Origin: Streptomyces sp. TRM68416
GTDB taxonomy: Bacteria > Actinomycetota > Actinomycetes > Streptomycetales > Streptomycetaceae
Assembly: GCF_014596915.1 (NCBI RefSeq)
Contig: NZ_JACVWU010000001.1
Coordinates: 248,001 to 312,000 of the forward strand
Direction of reading: 5' to 3'
Length of the DNA: 64,000 nt
Of the stretch, positions 41,584 to 54,327 are shown in pieces. Each line of letters opens with the position of its first letter. The first letter of the stretch is position 1. The position numbers and the translations under genes are program-made. A model generated the notes under the pieces. The model had not been told where the DNA came from. It did no database searches and worked only from the letters and a program-made list of their open reading frames with translations.

Positions 41584-43191
41584 GTGATGCTGCTGCCTGC
41601 CGGGACGACCGCCACCCGACCCGAAGCCCGTGCGCCCGTCTCGCGGAGCAGCCCCTTCCGCCTCCCGCTGCTCGCCACCCTGCCCCTGCTGCCCCTGTAC
41701 GCCCTGTGGTGGTTCGCCCTCGCCACCGGCGGCGGCGATCTCGCGGCGCAGGAGGCCTGGGCGGACTTCGCCTCCCGGCACGGCGGATCGGCGTACGGCC
41801 TGTTCTGGTACGGCGGGACGCACACCGCGAACTACAGCCTGATCTCGCCGTACCTGATGGCGGCGCTCGGGGTGCGCACAGTCACCGTGGTGTCCGGGAT
41901 CGCCGCGTCCTGGCTGGCCGCCGTCCTCATCGGCCGCGCGGGCGTGCGCCGACCGCTCGGTCCGGCGCTGCTGGCGTCCCTCGCCCTGTGGTGCAACGTC
42001 GCCTCCGGCCGGACGACCTTCGCGCTCGGTGTCGCCTTCGGCCTCGCGGCCTGTCTGCTGCTCACCCGTGAGCGGCGGATCGCCCCGGCGGTGGCGTACG
42101 CGGCGCTGGCGACGGCGGCGAGCCCGGTGGCGGGTCTGTTCCTGGCGGTCGTGGGCGGCGCCCTGCTCCTCGTACGGGACTGGGCGCGGGCGTCCGCGCT
42201 GCTGCTGCCGCCGGTCGCCGTCGTCGGGGCGACGACGCTGCTCTTCCCGTACACCGGGGAGCAGTTGATGCCGCCGGCCCGCGTGTGGCCGCCCGTGGTG
42301 CTGGGGCTCGCCGTGACCGTGCTGGCCCCGCGCGCCTGGCGCGTGGCCCGGTGGAGCGGTGCGGTGTACGCGGCCGGGACGGTCCTGACGTATCTGGTGC
42401 CCTCGCCGGTCGGCACGAACGTGGAGCGGTTCGCGGAGCTGTTCGCGCCGGCGGTCCTGCTGGCGGCGCTGCTCGGCACCACGCGAACCGTGCGCCGGGC
42501 CCTGCTGGTCGTGGCGCTGGTGTTCTCCGTCGCCTGGGTCGGCGAGAAGACCGCCGACGATCTGAGGGTGTCCACCGTCGTGCCCGCCTGGGCGGCGGAG
42601 ACGCGCGGGGTGGTACGGGCCCTGGAGGGCCTCGGCGCCGACCGCACCCGGGTCGAGGTGGTCCCGGCCCGCAACCACCGCGAGGCCACCGCACTCGCCC
42701 CGCACGTCAACATGGCCCGCGGCTGGAACCGCCAGCTCGACATGGAACGCGCCCGCCTGTTCTACGACGGCACCTTCTCCGCCGCCACCTACCGGGCCTG
42801 GCTGGACCGCTGGGCCGTGGGCCTGGTCGTCCTGCCCCTCGGCAAGCCCGACGGCTACGCCGAGGAAGAGGCCCGCCTGATCAGAGAGCGGCGGCCCGAC
42901 TGGCTGGAGCCGGTGTGGCAGGACCGGCACTGGCGGATCTTCCGGGTGCGGGATGCCGTACCGCTGGTGTCACCGCCCGCGGACGTCGTCCGTACGACCG
43001 GCGCCGAGCTCGTCGTCCGCATGCCGCGCGCGGGCACAGTGACCGTGCGGGTGGTGTACTCCCCGTGGCTGCGGGCGGAGCGCGGATGCCTGTCCCGCCA
43101 GGGCGAGTTCACCCGCCTCACGGTCACCGCCCCCGGCACGTACCGGATCAGCTCGGAGTACGGTCCTTCACGGGCTCCGGCTCGCTGCTGA
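41584..43191 (+). CDS. Integral membrane protein, GT-C-like
   Basis: A 535-residue protein (GTG 41584 or ATG 41587) with about ten hydrophobic helices to about residue 320 and a C-terminal soluble part of about 200 residues. TM1 (LLATLPLLPLYALWWFALAT) is followed by an extracytoplasmic loop with FWYGGTHTANYS. Topology recalls actinobacterial GT-C mannosyl- or arabinosyl-transferase-like proteins, but the acidic DD/DE loop motif is not clear. Its 3' end overlaps the convergent GT87-PAP2 gene by 44 bp. Confidence 0.65.
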   Translation: MMLLPAGTTATRPEARAPVSRSSPFRLPLLATLPLLPLYALWWFALATGGGDLAAQEAWADFASRHGGSAYGLFWYGGTHTANYSLISPYLMAALGVRTVTVVSGIAASWLAAVLIGRAGVRRPLGPALLASLALWCNVASGRTTFALGVAFGLAACLLLTRERRIAPAVAYAALATAASPVAGLFLAVVGGALLLVRDWARASALLLPPVAVVGATTLLFPYTGEQLMPPARVWPPVVLGLAVTVLAPRAWRVARWSGAVYAAGTVLTYLVPSPVGTNVERFAELFAPAVLLAALLGTTRTVRRALLVVALVFSVAWVGEKTADDLRVSTVVPAWAAETRGVVRALEGLGADRTRVEVVPARNHREATALAPHVNMARGWNRQLDMERARLFYDGTFSAATYRAWLDRWAVGLVVLPLGKPDGYAEEEARLIRERRPDWLEPVWQDRHWRIFRVRDAVPLVSPPADVVRTTGAELVVRMPRAGTVTVRVVYSPWLRAERGCLSRQGEFTRLTVTAPGTYRISSEYGPSRAPARC

Positions 43192-45193
43192 CCGCCGCTT
43201 CCTCGGTCGGGCGGGCGCGGGGGCCCTGGAGCAGGTACGTCAGTCCGAAGCCGGCCGCGACGACGGCCGCGCCACCGACCGCGTCCAGGATCCAGTGGTT
43301 GCCGGTGACGACGATCGCGGTGAGCGTGAAGAACGGGTGCAGCAGGCCGAGGCACTTCATCCACGCCTTCGGCGCGACGATCGCGATGACCAGACCGCAC
43401 CACAGCGACCAGCCGAAGTGCAGCGAGGGCATCGCCGCGTACTGGTTGGTCAGCGCGGTCAGGGTGCCGTAGTCCGGCTTGGAGAAGTCCTGCACGCCGT
43501 GCACGGTGTCGATGATGCCGAGGCCGGGCATCAGGCGCGGTGGGGCCAGCGGGTAGAGCCAGAAGCCGACCAGGGCGAGCAGGGTGGCGAAGCCGAGGGC
43601 GGAACGGGCCCAGCGGTAGTCGACCGGCCGGCGCCAGTACAGCACGCCGAGCACGGTCAGCGGGACGGCGAAGTGGAAGGACGTGTAGTAGAAGTCGAAG
43701 AAGTTCCGCAGGAAGTCGACCTTGACCACGGCGTGGTTGAGGGCGTACTCGATGTCGAGGTGCAGGAAGCGTTCGAGGTCGAGGATCTGCTGTCCGTGCG
43801 CCTCGGCCCGCGCCCGCCCGGCCGAGTTGCTGCCCCCGGTCGCCGCGAGCCGGACCTTCTGGTAGGCGGCGTAGGTGACCCGGATGAGGAGCAGCTCCAG
43901 CAGCAGGTTCGGGCGGGTCAGCACCCGGCGCAGGAACGGCACCAGCGGCACGTGCTTGAAGCGGGCGGGCACGGGCGCCGCGTACTGCGTGGGGACCGGC
44001 GACCGGTAGTACGGCGAGGTGCGCGACAGGAACGGTACGAAGGTGGCGGCGGCGAGCGCGGCCAGCAGCACCGTGTTGTCCCGCAGCGGGTACAGGAGCG
44101 TCATGTTCGGCAGCAGCATCTTCGCCGGGAGCGTCATCACCAGGACGACGGCGACCGGCCACACGTACCGGTCGGAGGCCTTCCGGCCGACCCGGCCGAC
44201 GACCGCGAGCAGCACCCACAGCAGCTGGTGCTGCCAGGCCGTGGGCGTCACGACGATGGCGGTGCAGCCGGTGACGGCCACCGCGAGCAGCAGCTGGCCG
44301 TCACGGGCGTAGCGCACGGCCCGGCGGACGCCGAGCACGGCGACGGCCGCGGACAGCACCAGGAAGAGGGCGATCTCCGGCGGCCCGTCCACGCCCAGCC
44401 GCAGCAGAGCGCCGTGCAGGGACTGGTTGGCGAGGTCGTCGGCGCGCCCGCCGAGCCCGGCGCCCGCCATGTGGTGCACCCAGTAGGTGTACGAGTCGTG
44501 CGGCATCGCCGCCCAGGCCAGCAGTGTGGCTCCGGCGAACGTGACGCCGGTCGCGGCGGCTGCCCGTCTGCGGCCGGTGAACCACAGCAGCGGCGCGAAC
44601 AGCAGCAGCGGCGGCTGGAGCGCGGCGGCGACGCCGATGAGCGCGCCGCTGCCGCGCTGCCCGCGCACGGCGAAGCAGCCCAGCAGGACGAGCAGGACCG
44701 GGATGATGCTGGTCTGGCCGAGCCAGAAGCTGTTGCGCACCGGCAGCGACAGCATCAGCAGGCTGACCGCGACCGGCGCGGCCAGCAGGGAGGTCCGCCG
44801 GCTCACCGGCTGCGGCAGGGCGCGGGCGGCGACCAGGCCGAGGGCGACGACGAGCAGCAGCGTGCCGAAGGTCCAGCCCCAGCCGAGGGCCTGTTCGGCG
44901 GACTTGGTCAGGGGTTTGAGCACCAGTCCCCCGAAAGGGGTGCCCGTGAACCGCGTCGAGTCGTACAGCGAGCCGTTCACATGCAGGACGCCCTCGGGGC
45001 CGACCCAGGTCTCCAGGTCCGTCAGCCGCTCTCCGCTGGGCGTGCGGAGGGGTACGGCCACCTGCCGGACGGCGAGGACGGCGGCGATCAGCCACAGCCC
45101 GACACGGGCCGCGCGCAGGCGTGCCCCGGCCGCGCCGACGGCCGTCGCTCCGAATGCATCCGCCGGTCGCCCGCTGTGCTCTGCATTCGCCAC
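43148..45193 (-). CDS. Fusion of GT87-type mannosyltransferase and PAP2-type phosphatase
   Basis: A 681-residue two-domain membrane protein. The N-terminal part (about 30-400) is a multi-helix GT87/DUF2029-like polyprenyl-phosphate-mannose transferase with LKPLTKSAEQALGWGW and NSFWLGQTS. The C-terminal part (about 440-660) is a PAP2 phosphatase: AAMPSLHFGWSLWCG carries motif C2 (SLH) and TGNHWILDAVGGA motif C3; the motif C1 region around KVRLAATGG is less clear. Likely builds or remodels a mannolipid or lipid-linked glycan. An 8-bp hairpin (45221-45240) lies in its leader. Confidence 0.85.
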   Translation of the reverse strand: MANAEHSGRPADAFGATAVGAAGARLRAARVGLWLIAAVLAVRQVAVPLRTPSGERLTDLETWVGPEGVLHVNGSLYDSTRFTGTPFGGLVLKPLTKSAEQALGWGWTFGTLLLVVALGLVAARALPQPVSRRTSLLAAPVAVSLLMLSLPVRNSFWLGQTSIIPVLLVLLGCFAVRGQRGSGALIGVAAALQPPLLLFAPLLWFTGRRRAAAATGVTFAGATLLAWAAMPHDSYTYWVHHMAGAGLGGRADDLANQSLHGALLRLGVDGPPEIALFLVLSAAVAVLGVRRAVRYARDGQLLLAVAVTGCTAIVVTPTAWQHQLLWVLLAVVGRVGRKASDRYVWPVAVVLVMTLPAKMLLPNMTLLYPLRDNTVLLAALAAATFVPFLSRTSPYYRSPVPTQYAAPVPARFKHVPLVPFLRRVLTRPNLLLELLLIRVTYAAYQKVRLAATGGSNSAGRARAEAHGQQILDLERFLHLDIEYALNHAVVKVDFLRNFFDFYYTSFHFAVPLTVLGVLYWRRPVDYRWARSALGFATLLALVGFWLYPLAPPRLMPGLGIIDTVHGVQDFSKPDYGTLTALTNQYAAMPSLHFGWSLWCGLVIAIVAPKAWMKCLGLLHPFFTLTAIVVTGNHWILDAVGGAAVVAAGFGLTYLLQGPRARPTEEAAVSSEPEPVKDRTPS

Positions 45194-45437
45194 GCCTCGT
45201 AGGCCTCCCGCCCCGTCCGGCCCACGCGTCCCCGCGTGGGGCTCTTCCAGAACCCTATGGGGCTCGCACCGCCCCGGACAGAGACGCAGGCAACCCCCGC
45301 TTCACCTGACGTCTGCTCTCCTTTTGTCCGAATGACGATAGTCGGGTGAGGAGCCCGATGGCCCGCGCACCGCGCGGAGTATGTTTCATAGCGCAGCTAT
45401 CAGGGTCTCCGACCAGCCGTACGGAAGGCACAGGTGG

Positions 45438-46109
45438 ATGAGCGACTCGCGGACCTGGGACGACGTCGACGCCTACTTCACGACCCATCTCTCCCCCGAG
45501 GACGACGCGCTGCGAGCGGCCGTCCGCGACAGTGAGGCGGCCGGACTCCCGTCCATCGCCGTCACCGCACCGCAGGGCAAGCTCCTGCACCTCCTCGCCC
45601 TGATCCAGGGCGCCCGCACCATTCTGGAGATCGGCACCCTCGGCGGCTACAGCACCATCTGGCTGGCCCGCGCCCTGCCTGCCGACGGCCGGATGATCTC
45701 CCTGGAGTACAGCCCGAAGCACGCCGAGGTCGCCGCCCGTAACCTCGCCCGCGCGGGTCTGGACAAGCAGGTCGAGATCAGGGTGGGCCCGGCCCTCGAC
45801 TCCCTGCCCCGGCTCGCCGCCGAGCACCCGGCCCCCTTCGACCTCGTCTTCATCGACGCCGACAAGGCCAACAACCCGCACTACGTCGAGTGGGCGCTGA
45901 AGCTCACCGCCGAGGGCAGCCTGATCATCGTCGACAACGTGGTCCGCGGCGGCCGGGTGGCCGACCCCGGCAGCACGGACCCCGACGTGCGGGGCACGAG
46001 GGCCGCGATCGAGCTGATCGGCAGCCACCCGCGCCTCGCCGCCACGGCGATCCAGACGGTCGGGGCAAAGAGCTACGACGGCTTCGCGCTGGCGCGGGTG
46101 GTGCGCTAG
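45438..46109 (+). CDS. O-methyltransferase (Methyltransf_3 type)
   Basis: A 223-residue SAM-dependent catechol/caffeoyl-CoA-type O-methyltransferase. Motif I is ILEIGTLGGYSTIWLARAL. The metal-binding region is FDLVFIDADKANNPHYVEW, followed by IIVDNVVRGGRV, whose Asp and Asn ligands are conserved. ATG 45438 is chosen; the 19-residue upstream extension lacks support. Substrate unknown. Confidence 0.88.
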   Translation: MSDSRTWDDVDAYFTTHLSPEDDALRAAVRDSEAAGLPSIAVTAPQGKLLHLLALIQGARTILEIGTLGGYSTIWLARALPADGRMISLEYSPKHAEVAARNLARAGLDKQVEIRVGPALDSLPRLAAEHPAPFDLVFIDADKANNPHYVEWALKLTAEGSLIIVDNVVRGGRVADPGSTDPDVRGTRAAIELIGSHPRLAATAIQTVGAKSYDGFALARVVR

Positions 46110-46127
46110 GCCCGTCGGCCTGTCGGC

Positions 46128-46520
46128 CTAAACCTCGTGGTAGAAGCCCACGTTGACGCTGCGCGGCGCGGAGCGGTCCTGGACGACGACCTCTCCGCTG
46201 CTGCCGCGCGGCAGCGGCATCGTGCCGCCGTAGGCGAGGGCCTGCGCGTACTCGCCGATGGCGATCCGCACGTCGGAGGAGGGCTCGGCCTGGGAGCCCC
46301 GCAGCCAGGTGATCTGCCAGGTGCCCTCGGGCCCGCACAGGAACTCCAGGTGCACCCGGGAGACGAACAGCCAGTCGTCGGGCGTCACAAGCCGGCACAC
46401 GGACTTGTCGCGGCCCACCCGCAGCACCGCCCCCGGCTCGCTGGGCGCGTCGGCCATGAGCATGCCGGCCGTGGCACCCTCCTCCGCCGAGGTGACGGCG
46501 GCCATGGTGAGTTCGAGCAC
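46128..46520 (-). CDS. FHA-like domain protein
   Basis: A 130-residue protein from GTG 46520 with AGGAGG 7 nt upstream. VLRVGRDKSVCRLVTPDDWL, then FVSRVHLEFLCG has the GR and SR-H residues of an FHA phosphothreonine-binding fold. A 22-bp perfect tandem duplication (46532-46553, 46554-46575) lies at and before its RBS. It may read Ser/Thr kinase signals. Confidence 0.65.
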   Translation of the reverse strand: MLELTMAAVTSAEEGATAGMLMADAPSEPGAVLRVGRDKSVCRLVTPDDWLFVSRVHLEFLCGPEGTWQITWLRGSQAEPSSDVRIAIGEYAQALAYGGTMPLPRGSSGEVVVQDRSAPRSVNVGFYHEV

Positions 46521-46531
46521 GTGCGGTCCTC

Positions 46532-46575
46532 CTGAAATGGGCTTACTCAGCGGCTGAAATGGGCTTACTCAGCGG
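46532..46575. repeat. 22-bp perfect tandem duplication
   Basis: The unit CTGAAATGGGCTTACTCAGCGG is present twice without a gap, in the leader of the FHA-like gene and 47 bp before the divergent DUF1992 gene. The unit itself ends with bases complementary to its start (CTGA...TCAG). Confidence 0.9.
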
Positions 46576-46622
46576 CCGCATGATAGAGCGCCCGGCCCCG
46601 CCGCGTCCGGCACAATGGACGC

Positions 46623-47042
46623 ATGACCGAGCGAAAGCCACCAGGTGTTCCGTTCGAGTCCTGGGTGGACCAGCAGATCCGCGACGCCGAGCGGCGCGGC
46701 GAGTTCGCCCGACTCGCGGGCGCGGGAAAGCCGTTGCCGCCCGGGACCGACACCACCTACGACGAACTGTGGTGGGTCAGACAGAAGATGGCCCGCGAGG
46801 GCCTGGCCGTGCTGCCGCCGACGCTCGCGCTGCGCAAGGAGGCGGAGGACACGCTCGCCGCGGCCCTGGAGGCGCCCTCGGAGCGGATCGTCCGCAAGCT
46901 CCTGACGGACGTCAACGCCAAGATCCGCGACATGATGTTCAAGCCGCCGCCCGGCCCTCCGCTGGGCATGAAGCCGTACGACGTCGAGGACGTCGTACGG
47001 CAGTGGCGGGAGCGCCGGGCGGCCGGCGGATCAGACGCGTAG
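46623..47042 (+). CDS. DUF1992 (DnaJ-homologue C28-like) protein
   Basis: A 139-residue protein with PFESWVDQQIRDAERRGEF at the N-terminus and LAGAGKPLPPG, hallmarks of DUF1992. These features are followed by DELWWVRQKMAREGLAVLPP. No J domain is present. Role unknown. Its 3' end overlaps the convergent gene by 12 bp. Confidence 0.88.
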   Translation: MTERKPPGVPFESWVDQQIRDAERRGEFARLAGAGKPLPPGTDTTYDELWWVRQKMAREGLAVLPPTLALRKEAEDTLAAALEAPSERIVRKLLTDVNAKIRDMMFKPPPGPPLGMKPYDVEDVVRQWRERRAAGGSDA

Positions 47043-47459
47043 CAGCCGTTCGGCCAGCTCGCGGTAGTCCCGCAGGGCCAGGCGGAGTTGCTCGGTGTCG
47101 GTGGTCGAGGCGGGCTTGTCCTCGCCCGTCTCAGCCTCCTGCCAGGAGCCGCGCAGGGTGCGCCGGCGTCGGCTGACGGCCTCCGTGAACCGTCCGGCGA
47201 CCTCCTCCAGGACGCGGTCGGCCTCCTCCACGGCGGCGCGCGGACCGTCGACGAAGCCGGACAGGGCGTGCTGGAGACGCGTCTCCAGCTTGTCGCACTC
47301 GTCGCGCGGGAGGAGCGGGGTGGTGGTGCCGGTGGTGGCGGTGGTGCCGGTGCGGCCGGTGTCCGCCGTACGCTCGCCTGCCGCCGTACGCTCCCCGGTC
47401 GCCGCGCGCTCCGCCGCCGCCCCGGCGCCGGTGCCCATGCCTGGCGTGGCTTCGGTCAT
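47031..47459 (-). CDS. Hypothetical protein, paralogue of its upstream neighbour
   Basis: A 142-residue protein from ATG 47459. It has a low-complexity N-terminal half (Thr/Gly/Ala/Arg; repeated ERTA and TGTT) and a helical domain with ETRLQHALSGFVDGPRAAV, then EADRVLEEVAGRFTEAV. That domain parallels ETRWTAAQERFVESPREAVV / EADRLLAELAGARGF in the adjacent upstream protein, so the two arose by duplication. The start is 5 bp after the neighbour's stop, so they are co-transcribed. Confidence 0.7.
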   Translation of the reverse strand: MTEATPGMGTGAGAAAERAATGERTAAGERTADTGRTGTTATTGTTTPLLPRDECDKLETRLQHALSGFVDGPRAAVEEADRVLEEVAGRFTEAVSRRRRTLRGSWQEAETGEDKPASTTDTEQLRLALRDYRELAERLLRV

Positions 47460-47464
47460 GTCAC

Positions 47465-48154
47465 TCAACTCCCCTTTGCGTGACGTCGGTTGAACGCCCA
47501 CGGGGTGTGGTGGGCGCGGCTCTCCGCGGGCTTCCCGGACTGGTCGGGCTGCTGGTCGCGCCCCGCCCGGTGCCGGTGCCGTTCGGCCGGGCCCACCAGC
47601 TCCTCGAAGAGCTGCCGGGCCTCGATCATGGCCTCGCGCATCTCCTCGGTGCCGGGCCCGCCGTTCTGCCCGGCGGTCGTCCCCGCGACGCTGTCCGCGT
47701 GGGCGGCGCGGTGCACGCGCCGGTAGCCGTCCACGTGACCCGCGTGGTGGACGGAGAGCGCGGCGAGCTGCTCCTCGTAGCGGCCGCCGTCGGGGAAGCC
47801 GCGGGCGCCGGCCAGCTCCGCGAGCAGCCGGTCCGCCTCGACGACGGCCTCCCGCGGCGATTCGACGAAGCGTTCCTGGGCCGCCGTCCAGCGTGTCTCG
47901 TACTGTTGGCGCTGCGCGGGCTCCAGCGGGCGTTCCCGCAGCGATCCGTGGCGCTCCACGCGCTCGGCGAGCTCCCGCTCGGCCGCCTTGGTGTCACCGT
48001 CGTGCCGGGCCACGGCCCGGTCGTATTCGGGCCCGAAGCGGCGGCGCAGGCTCCGGCCCTTCTGCGGGCCGCGGGTGCGCAGGGCGAGAACGGCGGCGAT
48101 GACGAGTACGGCCGCCGCTATGACGATCAGAGCGATGATCAGGCCTGTGGACAT
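47465..48154 (-). CDS. Membrane-anchored helical hypothetical protein
   Basis: A 229-residue protein. One N-terminal TM helix (LIIALIVIAAAVLVIAAVLA) is followed by basic RRRFGPEYDRAVARHDGD, a long helical domain with ERFVESPREAVVEADRLL, then a His/Arg-rich tail. ATG 48154 was chosen at the TM helix; the longer frame overlaps the GNAT promoter. Shares a domain with the downstream gene. Function unknown; widely seen in Streptomyces. Confidence 0.78.
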   Translation of the reverse strand: MSTGLIIALIVIAAAVLVIAAVLALRTRGPQKGRSLRRRFGPEYDRAVARHDGDTKAAERELAERVERHGSLRERPLEPAQRQQYETRWTAAQERFVESPREAVVEADRLLAELAGARGFPDGGRYEEQLAALSVHHAGHVDGYRRVHRAAHADSVAGTTAGQNGGPGTEEMREAMIEARQLFEELVGPAERHRHRAGRDQQPDQSGKPAESRAHHTPWAFNRRHAKGS

Positions 48155-48277
48155 GAGTGCCTTCCCGGGTTCTCCGAACCGGTACGGGGGTCGGGTAGCC
48201 GCGGGCAGGCAGTTCAAACGGCTACGGCACGGGGGCGCGGCTCCCCGGGCTTCTGCGGGGCCGCCACAATGGGGCCC

Positions 48278-51974
<3,697 letters not shown>

Positions 51975-51975
<1 letters not shown>

Positions 51976-52015
51976 GGCCCGCCCGGCCCGGCCGTCACCT
52001 GATCGGGGCGGGCCC
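51975..52015 (+). terminator. GC-rich hairpin after the peptidoglycan-binding gene
   Basis: GGGCCCGCCC (51975-51984) pairs with GGGCGGGCCC (52006-52015) over a 21-nt loop, starting at the stop codon. Confidence 0.7.
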
Positions 52016-52108
52016 GCATCGCTTCGGCCCCGTCCGGCGTTCGAGGACGGGGCCGTTCAGGCCGACGGCGGTGCGGGGACCACGAGGGCGAGCACTGCGG
52101 CCGGCATG

Positions 52109-52777
52109 TCAACCGACGTGCACGCGCACTCCCCCGTCCGCCTCCTCCACCCGCACCTCGCTCAGATCCCGCACCACCACGTCCGGCCCGTGGAACCCGG
52201 CCCGCGGCCCGATCCCCACGACCCGCATCCCGGCCGCGCGCCCCGCCTGGATCCCGGCCGCCGAGTCCTCGAAGACGAGGCAGTCGGCGGGGGCGATGCC
52301 GAGCTCTGCGGCGCCCTTCAGGAAACCCTCCGGGTCGGGCTTGCTGGCGCCGACCGACTCCGCGGTGACGCGGACGTCCGGCAGGGCGAGCCCCGCCGCG
52401 GCCATCCGGGCCGTGGAGAGGGCGACGTCCGCGGAGGTGACCAGGGCGTGCGGGACGCCCATGCGCACCAGGGAGGCGAGGAACTCCGCCGCCCCCGGGA
52501 TCGCCACGACGCCGTCCATGTCCGCCGTCTCCTCGGCGAGCATGCGGGCGTTGTCCGCGTGGTTCTGCTCCATCGGCCGCCCGGGCAGCAGCATCGCCAT
52601 CGAGGCGTACCCCTGCCGCCCGTGGACGATCTTCATGACCTCGTCCCCGTCGAGACCGTGCCGGTCGGCCCAGCGGCGCCAGATGCGTTCGACGACGGCG
52701 TCCGAGTTGACGAGGGTGCCGTCCATGTCCAGGAGGAGGGCACGGGCGGTGAGCACGGTGGTGGCGGTGGCCGTCAT
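52109..52777 (-). CDS. HAD-superfamily sugar-phosphatase-like hydrolase
   Basis: A 222-residue HAD hydrolase. Motif I is LLLDMDGTLVNSDAVVE, motif II ALVTSADV, motif III SKPDPEGFL, motif IV CLVFEDSAAGIQAG. It is close to DOG1/beta-phosphoglucomutase-type sugar phosphatases. ATG 52777 follows an optimal position for motif I; the longer frame adds an unlikely basic leader. Stand-alone gene. Confidence 0.88.
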   Translation of the reverse strand: MTATATTVLTARALLLDMDGTLVNSDAVVERIWRRWADRHGLDGDEVMKIVHGRQGYASMAMLLPGRPMEQNHADNARMLAEETADMDGVVAIPGAAEFLASLVRMGVPHALVTSADVALSTARMAAAGLALPDVRVTAESVGASKPDPEGFLKGAAELGIAPADCLVFEDSAAGIQAGRAAGMRVVGIGPRAGFHGPDVVVRDLSEVRVEEADGGVRVHVG

Positions 52778-52926
52778 CGGCAGCAGCTCCAAACACGGGA
52801 GGAAAGACCAAGGTGGCCCCGCCCGCCGGTCAGGGAAAACGGGCGGGAGCCACTTTGTTCCTCCACGGTACAAAACAGAACCATGATCACGCCACCGTCA
52901 CGGCCACCGTTCACCCGGCGTTCAGC

Positions 52927-53508
52927 TCAGCCGGTGACCGCCTCCCAGAGGCTCCAGACCCCAAGACCCAGCATCAGCAGTGCCGCGACCTGCGTGATCA
53001 ACCCCAACGGCACCCGCTTCATCAGCGCCTTCCCGCCGACGATCCCGAGCCCCGCCACGGCCCACAGCGCCAGCACGGCTCCCAGTCCCACCGACAGCGG
53101 ATCGTCGTACCGGGCCGCGAGATTCGCCGTCATGATCTGCGTGAGATCACCGAACTCGGCGACGAGGATCAGCATGAACCCGGCCCCGGAGACCTTCCAG
53201 AACGACTGGTTCTCCGGCCTGCGGACCTCCTCCTCGTCCTCGCCCTTCTTCAGCAGCAGCATCGCCGCACCCCCGAGGAACAGCACCCCGGTCAGCGCGT
53301 GCACGATCTGCTGCGGCAGCAGCGTCAGCACACTGCCGGCCGCCACGGCGAGCGTGACATGCAGCGCGAACGCGGCGGCGACACCGGCGAAGACGTACGA
53401 GGCGCGATAGCGCGTACCGAGGACGAGCCCGGCGAGTGCCGTCTTGTCGGGCAGCTCGGCCAGGAAGACGACGCCGAACGTGAGCGCCATAACGCTGAAG
53501 GTGATCAA
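52927..53508 (-). CDS. GDT1/TMEM165 (UPF0016) family cation transporter
   Basis: A 193-residue protein with six helices in two homologous halves. The signature motifs are FLAELPDKT (E-x-P-D-K-T) in helix 1 and VAEFGDLTQ (E-x-G-D-x-T) in helix 4. The family exports Mn2+ or Ca2+. A small hairpin (about 53521-53538, GGGG/CCCC) is in its leader, but no yybP-ykoY Mn riboswitch core was seen. Mn homeostasis is inferred. Confidence 0.88.
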   Translation of the reverse strand: MITFSVMALTFGVVFLAELPDKTALAGLVLGTRYRASYVFAGVAAAFALHVTLAVAAGSVLTLLPQQIVHALTGVLFLGGAAMLLLKKGEDEEEVRRPENQSFWKVSGAGFMLILVAEFGDLTQIMTANLAARYDDPLSVGLGAVLALWAVAGLGIVGGKALMKRVPLGLITQVAALLMLGLGVWSLWEAVTG

Positions 53509-53970
53509 GATTCCTCAATCGGTCGGGGCTGCCCCACCGAGAGTTCCTACCGTTGCACGGCGACACCTCGGCACGGCAGCACACGGTCAGTGCACTGCTT
53601 GGCCGAAGGTCTCGCTGGCCGACCCGAGTCGTACGGGCCTGCCTCCGGGCGCCGGCTCAGACGAGCTGAGCAGTATGTCGACGGTCCGGCGAGAACCTCA
53701 CGTACCCACTGACGTGACCCCCCGGCTGGCACCTACAGCATGCATGCCTGGAGAGATGGGATGGATGTGGGCCCATCTTCTCGCACAGAACAGCGCCCCC
53801 AGTCCGAGAACCAGGGGCGCTGCGACCCTGCCCCACCGCGTGGCAGCTGGTATTGGGGCGGGTCGTCCATGGGGTGGCGAGCTCCGTCCAGATGCCCACT
53901 CCTCTTCAAGATCACACAAATTAGGGTTGGCCCTAATCACTATTGATCATGAGGTCGGGAACTTGGACGG
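53509..53970. other. Intergenic region with an XRE-gene operator
   Basis: About 460 bp. Several short ORFs here have no protein-like features and are rejected. The only clear element is ATTAGGG-TTGG-CCCTAAT (53920-53937), in an AT-rich stretch before the small XRE gene. Confidence 0.5.
53920..53937. promoter_or_regulatory. 18-bp palindrome before the XRE gene
   Basis: ATTAGGG and CCCTAAT form perfect 7-bp arms with a 4-bp spacer, 33 bp before GTG 53971. Such AT-rich palindromes are typical self-operators of small Cro/C1 regulators. Confidence 0.6.
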
Positions 53971-54207
53971 GTGCCACGCCCCACTCAGCCCGACGACCGG
54001 GTCATCGCCCGCCGCCGACGAGTGGGTGAACAGGTTCGCCGCGTCCGCGAGCACCACAACCTCACCCAGCTCGATGTGTGCGGGCGGTCGGGCGTCGACG
54101 TCGCCACGTATAGCCGCATCGAGCAAGGCCACTCGTCGCCCAAGCTGGACACGCTCATCCGCATCGCTGATGCCATCGGCTGCGAACTCGTCGACTTCTT
54201 TCGGTGA
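53971..54207 (+). CDS. Small XRE/Cro-C1 regulator
   Basis: A 78-residue protein that is a single HTH domain: GEQVRRVREHHNLTQLDVCG, then RIEQGHSSPKLDTLIRIADA. It starts at GTG 53971; no strong RBS. Likely autoregulated via the upstream palindrome. It is followed by a cluster of small zinc-finger and hypothetical genes on the other strand. Confidence 0.82.
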   Translation: MPRPTQPDDRVIARRRRVGEQVRRVREHHNLTQLDVCGRSGVDVATYSRIEQGHSSPKLDTLIRIADAIGCELVDFFR

Positions 54208-54327
54208 CCTGCCGCTGGCGCGAGGTCCCGGCGCCGTCAGCGGGTTGGCGGCCGCCCCAACGGGGGCGTAGGAGCGGCCGCTCCTCCACCGCTGGTGCCA
54301 TCGCCGTCAACAGCGACCAGCGGAGGT

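Noticed and set aside
53509..53919. yybP-ykoY manganese riboswitch or small ORFs before the GDT1-type gene
   Set aside because: No conserved riboswitch core; the short ORFs have no protein-like features.
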